Shown here piece by piece: positions 1 through 9,470 of a stretch of 64,000 bases of DNA (within the stretch, counting starts at the first letter, position 1; every line of letters starts with the position of its first letter). Under the pieces are notes generated by a model. That model was given only the letters and a program-made list of their open reading frames with translations, had not been told where the DNA came from and did not search any database. Source of the stretch: Schistosoma haematobium. Its lineage: Eukaryota > Platyhelminthes > Trematoda > Strigeidida > Schistosomatidae. The position numbers and the translations under genes were made by a program. The DNA lies in the NCBI RefSeq assembly GCF_000699445.3, contig NC_067201.1:11401501-11465500 (forward strand). Direction: 5' to 3'.

Positions 1-785
1 ACTCTAATGTTATACAAAAATTATTAGATAACAGAAAATATATACCAAAATGAATCCATTCTATCTCTGATGCGTATGTAGTGACTTAGCTTCGTTAATC
101 AGTTACCTTGATAGCCATTATTCTAATAAATCCCAACAATGTTTGAATTCACAAGGCAATAAAAAGTGGCAATTACAGTTTATTAGCATATAGTACAAAT
201 AACAAAGTTGAAAACGCAACGAGCGAATTTGGAGCAGAGAGCCTAATGTGTATCCATAAGACCGAATACAGAGGCGAATTTATAATGAAACTGAATCAAA
301 GCGCAGTTAGGCAAGGCAAAAGCAATTAATAGGATTCGAGTACATATATAAATGGAAAAAAAGAATAAATCATCGAGCGACATATAATCCAATAACATTT
401 GACGTAGAGTGAGGAATATGTGAGAAGACTGTCACATTTTCGAACACACTATTTAATAGTTTTATTCAAAAGAGATTACAGAAATAATCATAAATTATGT
501 GATAGACATTAGATTAATGATGGCTGTCAATAAATAATAATTACACTGAATTATGACAGGATTTAAGCAATTACTCAGTCAATATCTAAAATATCATGAT
601 TTAAGATCCTTTATTTTTTTCTTATGGATACAATTAATTGGGTTCTTTTCTTTGGAATTCAATTAAAGCTGAAAATAATGAAACTATCAATTGGTCAATA
701 AGGTTTGTTAAAACGTTGTTAGAAGAAACTGAAAATAACTCATTTAAGTTATTACCTAACGTGTCTAATAAAGCATCTAATTTAT
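1..785. other. AT-rich sequence without recognised gene
   Basis: Stops are frequent in all frames and I see no domain, splice-bounded exon or structured repeat. The hammerhead repeat tail begins at about 786. Confidence 0.5.
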
Positions 786-872
786 TAGTATGAGATGTTT
801 TGTGGAGATTGTAGTAATTTCAACAGTTGAGGTCATGAGCCAATTGAAACTAGACCACCATGGAAAACCTGA

Positions 873-922
873 ACGCGCTGGACGGCCGTTTCGTCCTGTT
901 GTAGGACTCCTCAGCAGCGCGC
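873..922 (-). ncRNA. Hammerhead ribozyme, type I, apparently intact
   Basis: In minus-strand order: stem I 5' strand CGCGCTG (921-915), core CTGAGGA (914-908, fits CUGANGA), stem II GTCC/GGAC (907-904 and 896-893) closing a 7-nt loop, core GAAAC (892-888), a very short stem III (ACGG/CCGT), cleavage triplet GTC (883-881), and stem I 3' strand CAGCGCG (880-874). Stem I is seven Watson-Crick pairs plus a possible G-U. All invariant core bases are present, and scission is expected between 881 and 880. Short stem III type I hammerheads are known from schistosome repeats and are often thought to act as dimers. Activity is inferred. Confidence 0.8.
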
Positions 923-942
923 ATCCACGACTTCACTTCGCG

Positions 943-1005
943 GGATTCGAACCCAGGACCTATTAGTCTCGCGCCAGGCACTTAAATAACTAGACCACTG
1001 AGCCG
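943..1005 (-). promoter_or_regulatory. Internal pol III promoter boxes of the hammerhead SINE
   Basis: On the minus strand, CGGCTCAGTGGTC (1005-993) is one base from a good A box, and GGTTCGAATCC (953-943) is a perfect B box. Their spacing is tRNA-like. The hammerhead lies just downstream, so a pol III transcript would contain it. Confidence 0.6.
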
Positions 1006-1183
1006 GCATCCAACGGTGTTCATGTCTAACTTTAACTAATCCACGAAATTGAGCGACGCATCCATCATTGTCATCAGTAAGTTACTATCTCACAACTGAC
1101 CCGATTGAACTCCATTAGTCACTGCTTCTCACTGGAACTCCAGGATATACCTCTTGAAGCCAGTCACTAGTGAGCATATATTG

Positions 1184-1250
1184 ATTAGTATCAGAAGGGG
1201 CTTCGTAGATATTGTAGTACTTTCAACAGTTGATATCATGAGTCGGGGAG
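1184..1250 (-). repeat. Tail fragment of the hammerhead SINE family
   Basis: Reads on the minus strand as the family 3' tail (TCATGATATCAACTGTTG, then ACTACAATATCTACGAAGCC). Head and ribozyme are missing. Confidence 0.55.
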
Positions 1251-1521
1251 ACGTAAGTGCTCGAGCAGCTTTCACACTGCGAGACATTGAATCCTATCCC
1301 TGTTTGACGTAATGATCTAAGTTATTACTGTTATAAATAGGCGTTTCAGAAAATTTTAGAATTTCATCCAATAATCATATAAATATCCATTGGTCTCTAT
1401 TATATAAATTTATTCCGTATTTGGATCGGCTTTAAGTATCAAAGCGTTCAGTAAATCTCATATGACCTATTTATTAGTAATCATTTCAGTTAACAGAAAG
1501 AGAGTCGAATAAAGTTAGACC

Positions 1522-1790
1522 ATCATGGAAAACATGGAAAAAACTAGACGGACGTTCTGTCCTAGGATGCGACTCCTCAGAAGTGCGCAACTTCGTGGAT
1601 TGGTTGAATTTAAACGTTAACACCGCTGGATACCGACTCAGAGGTCTAGAGGTTAGGCATTTGCGCGCTAAACCGAAGGTCCTGGGTTAGAATCTCGGGG
1701 GCGGGATCGTGGATGCGCCCTACTGAGGGGTCCCATACTAGAACGAAACGCCTTCTACGTTTTCCATGATGACCTAGCTTTAATCATTTC
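1522..1790. mobile_element. Inverted pair of hammerhead SINE copies
   Basis: A minus-strand partial copy (1522-1589, tail and part of the hammerhead) is joined directly to a plus-strand copy (1590-1790) with head, B-box-like region and hammerhead. The plus hammerhead reads CTGAGGG where CTGAGGA is needed, and the stem II strand GAAC no longer pairs well, so it should be dead. The head-to-head arrangement recurs in the window. Confidence 0.65.
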
Positions 1791-2995
1791 AATTAACTTG
1801 AACTAGTCTTTCGATCATATATTTGCCACGTGGTTTCATTGATTATATTATATACCAATTGGTAAATGTATGTTTATTTAAAACCAATTATTAAAGGAAT
1901 ACAGTTCTGAAGAAAAAAGTGTTATCCATTAATATACAAGGTTTTGTAAAGTAAAAAAATCATTAATAATAGTTTTTAAAAGTCGCACAATCTGGTGACG
2001 CCTTAAAAGGTTTTATTTTTAATCATAATAAACTTAACAGAAAAGACAGAGTTTATAATGGACTATAATATGATAATGTTTACTGTTTGCATTGTTGCAT
2101 ACACTGAGAATATTAGTGTCATTATGCTACTTTTATATTTTGGATCACATATAACCAAAGCAGTTGCTAGTACCCAAACATTGTGAGAACATTTTTAAGT
2201 AGCAATGAATGGTGATCAGGAGCAAAATTCTGGAAGTGCGTTTTCTCCTATTTACGACTCGTTAGCCGGATGTACCCAAAAAATTATGAAGATTTTGTGC
2301 ATGGATTTCTTGTGAAAGCTTACTTTTATAAGTCTTATCTGTGTTCTTGTTCATAACGGTATCCCGGAATGAAGTACCTAACATGATATCCATAAAGTAT
2401 ACTTTAAAAATATTCAAGCCATTATTAGTTTAACTTAATCAGTAAATAATCTTACGTGAAATTTCCAGGTAGTTTGACTAGCTTGAACCGCTACTGCTAA
2501 GTGTTTCTCGGTTAAACTATAGAATATCTAGACGTCAATAAATTCATTCAATACATTCAATACATTCAATACTCAATTATTATCTCATTAATGTAACCAA
2601 ACTGAACTGGTTAACTGTTAAGTGTTGTCACCATGCCATATGTAATATATTATAAATGTTTTACTGCTTATATTATTCACTTCTTACCTGACCTAATAAG
2701 ATATTTTCGTCTAAAACGTTTTGTTTTTCTCTTTCATTCTTACACAAATATAGGCAAATATATAAAATGGTTTAAATGATGAAGATATTTGGATTTTTAA
2801 AGAAATTCCCCTCTGTCTACTATTAGTAAAATCAATTATTGTTGTCATAATGATCTTCAGTAATAAATAGATCATATGATAATGTCATAATTAAATGTCA
2901 TACAAAATGTATTTTGTATATATTAAGTATTCACAATACTATAAAGTTATGGTCTATAGATCATTCCTAAAAAGATTATTATATACTTTTCATTA
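1791..2995. other. AT-rich sequence without recognised gene
   Basis: No coding signal. A small tandem repeat (three copies of ATTCAATAC) lies at about 2545-2572. Confidence 0.5.
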
Positions 2996-2997
2996 TC

Positions 2998-3090
2998 ATC
3001 AGAAGGGGTTCTGTGGAGATTTTAGTTGAAGTTAGATATTACCATCGTTGGATGCCGGCTCAGTGGTCTGGTGGTTAATATTACTAGTCC
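2998..3090. repeat. Fused fragments of the hammerhead SINE
   Basis: A tail fragment in minus orientation (to about 3025) is followed by a plus-strand head fragment (GTTGAAGTTAGATATTACC, GGATGCCGGCTCAGTGGTC). It leads directly into the composite repeat that follows. Confidence 0.5.
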
Positions 3091-3665
3091 TTATAAAGTG
3101 TCATTTAAATCACAGTACATAAACGTTTGTAAATAAATTTTAATTAGAGAGGGTTTCGTGGAGCTTGTAGTAATTTAACAATTGAATTCATGAGTCAATT
3201 GAAGCTAGATCACCATGGAGAACCTGAAAGCACTGGACGGCCTTTTCATCCTAGTATGGGACTCTTTAGCAGTGAGCATCCACGATCCCGCATCGCGAGA
3301 TTTCAACCCAGGACCTATCAGTCTCGCGGGTCTGTTGTGAGATAGTAACCCACTTAAGGCAATGGTGAACGGTGGCTCAAATATGTGGATTGGTTGAAGT
3401 TGGACATTAACACCGTTGGATGCCGGTCGGCTCAGTGGTGTGAAGGTTGAGCGTTCTCGTGCGAGAACGTTAGGTCCTAGTTTGGAATCTCGCGAGGCGG
3501 AGTCGTGGATGCGCACTGTTGAGGAGTCCCATACTAGGATGAAACGGTCGTTCATTGCTTCCAGGTTTTCCATGGTGGTCTAGCTTCAATTTATTCATGA
3601 TCTCAACTATTAAAATTACTATAAAATCCACAAAACCCCTCCTGATACTAATATCTTTTCATTAG
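3073..3665. repeat. Fold-back composite repeat, copy A
   Basis: A minus-strand hammerhead SINE (about 3149-3325), a linker containing GTTGTGAGATAGTAACCCAC, and a plus-strand SINE (about 3390-3655) form an inverted dimer. The whole unit, with about 75 bp of unique-looking 5' flank, recurs at 25951-26490, so the dimer moved or was duplicated as one block. Both hammerheads are mutated: the minus copy reads CTAAAGA and the plus copy TTGAGGA where CTGANGA is required. Confidence 0.7.
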
Positions 3666-3944
3666 TATACGTAAAACTACACTTCAAGTAAATAGTTAGT
3701 AATAAATGTTTTACTATTGAAACTATAATATCAGAGTAGCAACAGATGAATGAGACATTGAAATTAGCCATTCTCCATGGTGGAAATTAATTCTACCAAT
3801 ATGTACTTCAAATATATTCTATGTAAATAGTGAAATACCTCAAAATATAATAGATTTATTCATCTAATATCCAGATTACATTTGAGTAAAAAGCAAAAGT
3901 ACTACATAGATCTACTGTTATTAAAATGGGTTATACATGAGATC

Positions 3945-4500
3945 ATCGATGAACAAGGAGGATCTAGCGCAGACGTAAAGGCGATGAATGACAAAGCAAG
4001 ACCAGGCATTCCTACGATTGAAGAACATATAGAATTCAAAACAACTGTCAACCAATATCAAAGTGAGAATCTTCAATACGAACGCCAAAACAGTTCTACT
4101 ATACGGAGCTGAAACTTGGAGAGCTACAAGTATTTCTAAATAGTTGTTTATGCAAGATACTCAACATTCATTGGCCGGATAACATTAGCAACATCCGACT
4201 GTGGGAAAGAACAAACCAGATTCCAGCTGAAGAGTAAATTAAGAAAATATACTGGAGGTAGATAGGAAATATATATCAAACTGCCTTCCCATACAGGCAA
4301 TAGCCTTTAATCCTGAAGGGAAACGGAAGAGACGAAGGCCGAAGAACACACTGAGTAGGAAATCGGAAGCAGACATGAAAGTAATGAATAATAACTAGAA
4401 AGAACTGGAAAAGATTGCCCAAGACATAGTTGGATGGAGAATGCTGATGGGTAGCCTATGCTCCTCCACGAAGCGTAACAGGCGTAAGTACCTAAGTAGT
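3945..4500 (+). pseudogene. SR2-like (RTE clade) LINE, 3' end of ORF
   Basis: Frames in relay encode typical schistosome RTE motifs: DEQGGSSADVKA near 3950, [11 protein letters not shown] near 4100, then degraded [29 protein letters not shown] and the terminal GWRMLMGSLCSST-RNRRK. Stops and frame changes mark it as dead. The end runs into CGTAAGTACCTAAGTAGTAA, a decayed TAAG tail. Known: these elements truncate at the 5' end on insertion. The LTR element begins 17 bp downstream. Confidence 0.8.
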
Positions 4501-4516
4501 AATATAAGAGAAAAAT

Positions 4517-4682
4517 TATGATGATTAGGAGTATTTGAATTATAGCACAAATTAGGAATCCCAGAAATAACGCAACTGGATCAAGAAGTACTAGATAAGC
4601 ACGAACGAATGTACTATATTTGGAATTCGAAACAAAGCATTCAACAAGTACAAAGGAACCATTAGTTCATTCAAACACCATA
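4517..4682 (-). repeat. 3' LTR of the deleted retrotransposon
   Basis: 166 bp, the same length as the solo LTR at 62483-62648 and closely similar (GATCAAGAAGTACTAGATAA is shared). Confidence 0.8.
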
Positions 4683-4891
4683 TTTACTACAGCTTAAATT
4701 GGAGTCTAGGTGTCTGTAATCAATTATAAGTCTTCTTCTCAAGTTCATTCTGTGTCTGTCAGACAGTGTATTGGATAAGGACTCTGTATTATCTAGAATG
4801 TGCTCATTAGCATTAGAATTAACAACCGAAATCGGAACACACTCACCTGTTTCCTGGGATTGTATTTGATCTACATGTCGATTGTGTGTAC

Positions 4892-5396
4892 TTAAGTCAT
4901 AGGTTTCCCGACATTCTTCAGCACAATCCCCGTGGATGGTCGCAGATCATTTCCACGATAGTATGTAACTTCTGCAGACTCCAAACATCTCATATTCGAC
5001 CGAAGAATTCTTCCTTTTAATAGCTTTGATGGAGTCTCTTTCGTCACCGAATGTTTGGCATTTCTATATTGCAGCAGAAAGGTTGAGGCGGTAATAGAAT
5101 CAATAGCAGTTTTCAATGTCCTGACAAACTTTTCTGCCTGACCATTAGAACAAGGATGTCTGGGAGCAGTAAACAAATGTTTTCACCCTACACCATTCAA
5201 CCAGGTAGTGACTACATCCGCAGCAAAATGAGAGCCATTATCGGTTACTAACACCGTGGGAACCTCTTCTCGACTAAACAATTTTATCACCTTTGACATC
5301 TTTCTTGGTCATGCTCCAGATTTCAAACCTTTCCAAATAATCCTCAAAAGCTTCAGAAGTTGAATGAATATCTGACTGTTCCATCGCAGGCTCCAT
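4892..5396 (-). pseudogene. Gag start joined to integrase catalytic domain
   Basis: An ATG at 5396-5394 opens a gag-like start (MEPAMEQSDIHSTSEAFEDY, then LERFEIW) just inside the 5' LTR. After about 35 codons the frame breaks and the sequence becomes integrase: EVPTVLVTDNGSHFAADVV (the catalytic Asp in DNGSHF), then from 5176 TAPRHPCSNGQAEKFVRTLK with the S-N-G-Q-A-E block, and on to 4892. A stop interrupts the DNGSHF-to-HPCSNG interval. It is a fossil of a gag-pol polyprotein. Confidence 0.8.
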
Positions 5397-5407
5397 CGCG
5401 ACGTCAA

Positions 5408-5551
5408 TATGATAATTAAGAGTACAAATTAAGAAATAACGCAACTCGATCAAGAAGTACTAGATAAACACGAACGAATGTACTATATTTGGAATTCGAA
5501 ACAAAGCATTCAACAAGTACAAAGGAATCATTAGTTCATTCAAACACCACA
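5408..5551 (-). repeat. 5' LTR of the deleted retrotransposon
   Basis: 144 bp, identical in plan to the 166-bp LTR but with a 22-bp internal deletion next to AGAGTACAAATTAAG. Confidence 0.8.
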
Positions 5552-5930
5552 AAAATTCATTGAGAAATCAATTGAATCTATTAATACCACTACATCATTT
5601 ATACGAATTATGCCTAAATAACTTTAGAAAAAAAGATTTTATATCGAAACTGTTATGCTTGAACGACATATATTTTATTTAGTTCCATACGTCATTCTTT
5701 CTTTGCTTCATGAAAGTAGTCCTGAAACGCTGCTTTAAAATACTATTAAACCAATCCGTTAGCATTTGTATTTACTTTTTATTGATGTAAATCATTGAAA
5801 TGAATCAGTCTAAATTGAAAAAAACCTTATACACTTAGTTTCTTTACTTATCTTAAGGAGAGCAAATCCAAAGAGCAAACACTTGTAAAATAATTCATAC
5901 ATATACATTTTTTTCTGTTATATCACAATG
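5552..5930. other. AT-rich sequence without recognised gene
   Basis: No reading frame, repeat or structure recognised. Confidence 0.4.
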
Positions 5931-6050
5931 AGTTGAAAATTTGTATTTTAGACGTTTCGTGACTTTAAATGAATCTGGTTATATACTTACTCTAAAGAAG
6001 TGGTTTAAATTAAGTCACGAAACATTGTAAATACAATTTTTCCATTCATT
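5931..6050. repeat. 120-bp imperfect inverted repeat with hammerhead-like arm
   Basis: The left arm (about 5931-5970) and right arm (about 6013-6050) are reverse complements over about 35 bp (AAGTCACGAAAC against GTTTCGTGACTT, then TACAA runs). The right side reads CTAAAGAAG...GTCACGAAAC, which resembles a hammerhead core with one altered base. It could be a small MITE or the 3' end of a PLE. Confidence 0.5.
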
Positions 6051-6213
6051 GAGATATATAAGAAGTATATTTATCATTAACTTTTCATAGAATGATGAAT
6101 TTATTTGAAACCATACAGTTCAACCTTGGCATTGATACTTGTACATGTTGTATTAAAACCATCTAGTGTAGTACTACAGAACTTCTGATCAAACGGAGCA
6201 AGAATAGTGAATT

Positions 6214-6266
6214 GAGCAGAATAACATGAATTTATTTTATTTCTTTGGGTTATCATTAGCTGCTTA
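6214..6266 (+). repeat. Solo 53-bp terminal repeat of a MITE-like family
   Basis: Starts GAGCAGAATAACATGAA and ends TTAGCTGCTTA, with the same length and ends as the arms of the element at 54131-54433. No partner arm is seen nearby. Confidence 0.55.
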
Positions 6267-6619
6267 CAACTTATAATTTCTCAAAATAACAATTATTAGA
6301 AATTCAAACTATTTATAACAGTAGAATTGAATATGTATCATCATGGTTGATTAGCGATTCGAATAAATGTTATGAGATTGGAGAAATATGATGAGTGTTG
6401 TACACAAATATATGTGAGAGAAGATTTTGAATCATCAGTGACAAGACATCATAGAACTAGAACAATGAATTGATTATGTGTTGAAGTAACTGAACACAAA
6501 TTGACAGCAATTAGGAATAGTACGAGTTGAGATCAGTCATTCAAAAGTGACGGAAGTGGTGCAATTAAAACTAGAAGAATTGGGACAGTGATGTAATAAC
6601 CTGACGATGAAGCCACTAT

Positions 6620-7847
6620 ACTAAGGAGAGATTTGTTACTGTTTACTTATGGCTTAAGAATTTTGATGACTAATGTGATGCCGTACAATGACCCAATAAA
6701 TGTAGATGACTTTAAGCAACCAATACGCAGCAAGGACGAGAAAGACTGATACTCTTTGCCTCAAGGTTGGCCCATGCTAACTAGCCCCGAACAAAGAACT
6801 GAAGACTAATGTTCACGACTCCAAGATCGTTATTTAATTCCAGATATTCATTTGTATACATATAAGACCAGAATACGCAGCAGACCAGTTGGGTTACAGT
6901 ATTAACACGGAACAGCAGCACTAATGATGGGAAAACGGAATACTAGGTGCACAAATGATCGGTCCTAGTTTATGAGTGGAAAATGCTATGGCAGCAAATT
7001 ACGGCTCAACTAAAAGTTTATATTTAGGATAATAAGGAAATAATAAAGCAAAAATACCTAATAAACATGCAGTCAATATATGTAAGTCAAATCGTGGAAA
7101 AATAGCTTCGAAAGTTTCTACCTCATAGTTAAGCTGTCTTCAACAACAACTACGGCTCAGATGGTGTTAAGAAAAATAGAGTTTGATTATCGATTGATGA
7201 CTGAGATATCGCAATATATCAACGTGATGTCCTGTATCAAAGAGATGTCTCGAAATGGCATTGCTTAAAGCCGTTAGTATCACTGAGCTATTGCTTTATG
7301 AAATATGTTCTTAGAGTTAAAAAGGGTCTTTTTTCTGTCGTATCAATTCATTTGGTTTCACAGACACGTGTGTGTTTCCGTATTTGACAGTAACATGGAT
7401 GGAGTACCTGTCAGACTTTGGACGCAGTAAAAGACATATTGTTTTGTACAAGATAATCAGCTTGGCTACAAAAAGCATGCTGTTCACTATGGCTTTTTTT
7501 CGACTTACTGTTGCGGTTACATTGTCACCATTGAAATTTAAAATGGACAAAAGTAGATATCTTCTTGACTGTGGTTTCTTAAAGTCATTTTTTTAAATAC
7601 TGGGTGTATTCCCCTGATATTGCCATTTAACTATAAGTTTACGTTACATCACACAACCAATTTGTTGAAAGAAACTAATTCCCCTAACTTCACATTATAG
7701 TGTTTTGTACAGAATAACATGACAGAAAAATACTAAATGGGAGTGATTTTTATCATTTCTCTTCATTCCTTGCCATAGTAGTTATTGTTTGTAGGATTTT
7801 AAAAAAGCATGTATCATCTCTACTTGTGTTTATCAATCATTTACGAG
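6620..7847 (+). repeat. 1.23-kb dispersed repeat, copy A
   Basis: Almost identical to 41388-42630 from ACTAAGG-GAGATTTGTT to ATCATTTACGAG. Copy B has a 14-bp insertion near its start (ATACACAGATCC region), a 4-bp insertion (GTAA) in the middle and small changes near TTAAAGTCATTT. No reading frame is conserved between copies (the 4-bp indel shifts every frame), so I treat it as non-coding. No terminal inverted repeat is seen. Diverged fragments lie at 42806-43140 and 44204-44275. Confidence 0.8.
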
Positions 7848-8440
7848 TTTAAGCATTCGTACCATTCATACTGAATATAAGGTCGTTATGAAAGTAGCAA
7901 ATTATGTCAGTAACATCGTACAGTATGTAGTGCTGTCTCATCACGATTCTTATGTAATAAACTTTCATCTAACTATACTCTAACAAACAATCTAATCAAT
8001 TTATTACAACTGACTGACCATAGATGAATCTATTCACTATAATATGTATCTAGAAATAGATTTTGTACATGAATTCAACAGTTATTCAATTCTTTATCTT
8101 GTTTTTAATTTGTGTAGAACTAACCTAACATCAAATATGAATTTAGAATGATCAAGATGATCTTCAATTTTGTAAATGATTTAAAGAACTACTCTCAAGT
8201 AGTGTAAAATTTAAAACAAAACATTTTCGATCAGATTCTTTTCTTCATGTGTTATTTCAACTGGCAATCGATAGAAAATAACTAATGATATGTCTGATTA
8301 TTTTTCATCTATGACAGCCAAAACTGGTGAAACATCTAGGAGTATTCACACTGACAATTATTTGTCATACCGAACTAGTTGTGAATATATTGGCAAGTGT
8401 TTGTATTTTTCTATTGTTGATATTCACGACTCCGGTTGAT
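7848..8440. other. AT-rich sequence without recognised gene
   Basis: Unremarkable flank of the 1.23-kb repeat. Confidence 0.4.
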
Positions 8441-8559
8441 TATCTTCTGTTAGTATAAGCTCATTGATTCAGGATATCTTCGATATATATACAGGGGATG
8501 AAACGTATATCATGGATTACGATGTTAGATACCTACCCAGTCACCTACAAGCATTTTTA

Positions 8560-8805
8560 AGCATAGATGGATAGTGTCCAGTAGTGGAATCTAAGACACG
8601 TAACTCGTCCTTTTTTGAGCTTGTCACATTGATTTACCTGATCTCATCATTGGTTTCCACTCCGGGATTCCGAGTAGCTTGATAAAAAAAGTACTGGGAT
8701 GAGCATCTACATGGATGCCAGCGTATCTGACTGACAAGTCTCAAACAGAACAAAATGCTCATCTTGGATTCCACTTTCAGCCACTGTCCATTTCTCCTCA
8801 TAAAT
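8560..8805. repeat. Decayed Sm-alpha-like hammerhead repeat, inverted pair
   Basis: At 8575-8625 the minus strand reads like the classic Schistosoma Sm-alpha hammerhead 3' part (GGACGA, GTGTCTTAGATTCCACTACT, then GGACACTATCCA), with the GAAAC core broken. At 8765-8790 a plus-strand partner reads TTGGATTCCACTTTCAGCCA. It is a different hammerhead family from the copy at 873-922. Confidence 0.55.
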
Positions 8806-9340
8806 ATTTCCAAAAATATTTATATTATAAAACGTAGGGTTATAAACTCTTTAACATTAATAAGACTAGTGTTTACCTGATTTTGGAAATCTGTGGAAGA
8901 GTTGGTTAAAATCTTCACTTTTCAAAACACTGGTTATTTCTTCACGTCACATCAAAATTTAATATACTATTTACATAATGCCTGAATCACCTCATTTTCA
9001 TGATGTTTGCCAGAAAAAGAATGTATTCGTTTTATCAACCAGACATTCATTTCTACCAATAAATTGCAAACCATTAATTACAGTCACAGAAGTACGCATA
9101 CTTTTAGACAATAACTAAAATACTCTCAACATAAATGTTGTATAAAGATTGCGTTCTTGATACTCTTTGTTGTTAAAACTGCACACTGTTTGTAATCAAT
9201 AAAATAAGTGGAATAACGAGGAATGTAAATACTTTGGATAGTTTGAGTTAATGAATATTGATCAAGAGTTACGTAGAACTAAGAAATATTTATATCAAAG
9301 TTATGTGACAGTATGACATGGTATCTTTGTCATTACTACT
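8806..9340. other. AT-rich sequence without recognised gene
   Basis: No feature recognised, apart from a short TAG/TAA triplet run leading into the SINE copy that starts near 9362. Confidence 0.4.
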
Positions 9341-9361
9341 ATTAGTAGTAGTAATAATAAT

Positions 9362-9470
9362 AATGGATGCGCACTTCTGAGGAGTCCCACAATAGGATGA
9401 AACGGCCGTTCATTACTTCCAGGTTTTCCATGGTGGTCTAGCTTCAACTGACTCATGATTTCAACTATTG
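9362..9470 (+). mobile_element. 5'-truncated hammerhead SINE, core intact
   Basis: Starts inside the element at GGATGCGCACTT after an ATT/TAA triplet run. The core is CTGAGGA (9377-9383) and GAAAC (9399-9403), with stem II GTCC/GGAT and stem III ACGG/CCGT. Stem I is largely lost (GCACTT against CATTAC), so self-cleavage is unlikely. It has no tRNA-like head, hence no internal promoter. Confidence 0.65.

Larger units (their letters stand above)
786..1075 (-). mobile_element. SINE-like repeat with tRNA-type head and intact hammerhead
   Basis: Read on the minus strand, the unit has a tRNA-like head with A-box and B-box sequences, then a hammerhead ribozyme, then a conserved tail (TTTTCCATGGTGGTCTAG, a CTCATGA/TCATGAC block, and a 3' end close to CTACAATCTCCACAAAAC). 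The same order recurs at many places here. Known: the Schistosoma Sm-alpha family is a pol III-type retroposon with hammerheads; this unit has a different tail, so it is a related or separate family. It is the best preserved copy in the window. Sequence at 1076-1183 resembles the linker found between inverted copies elsewhere. Confidence 0.75.
4517..5551 (-). mobile_element. Internally deleted LTR retrotransposon with TSD AAAAT
   Basis: Two direct repeats (4517-4682 and 5408-5551) bound a 725-bp interior that reads on the minus strand as the start of gag followed by integrase. The flanks are the same 5 bp, AAAAT (4512-4516 and 5552-5556), an exact target duplication. The LTR outer ends are TG/CA-like (minus TGTGGTGTTTG at 5551; the other ends have decayed to TATG/CATA). 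A 166-bp solo LTR of the same family lies at 62483-62648. Gag to integrase is fused by a large internal deletion that removed protease, RT and RNase H, so the copy is not autonomous. Gypsy-type is inferred from the integrase motifs. Confidence 0.85.

Noticed and set aside
7317..7596. Overlapping frames on both strands of the 1.23-kb repeat
   Set aside because: A 4-bp indel between the two near-identical copies shifts all frames, so none is conserved.
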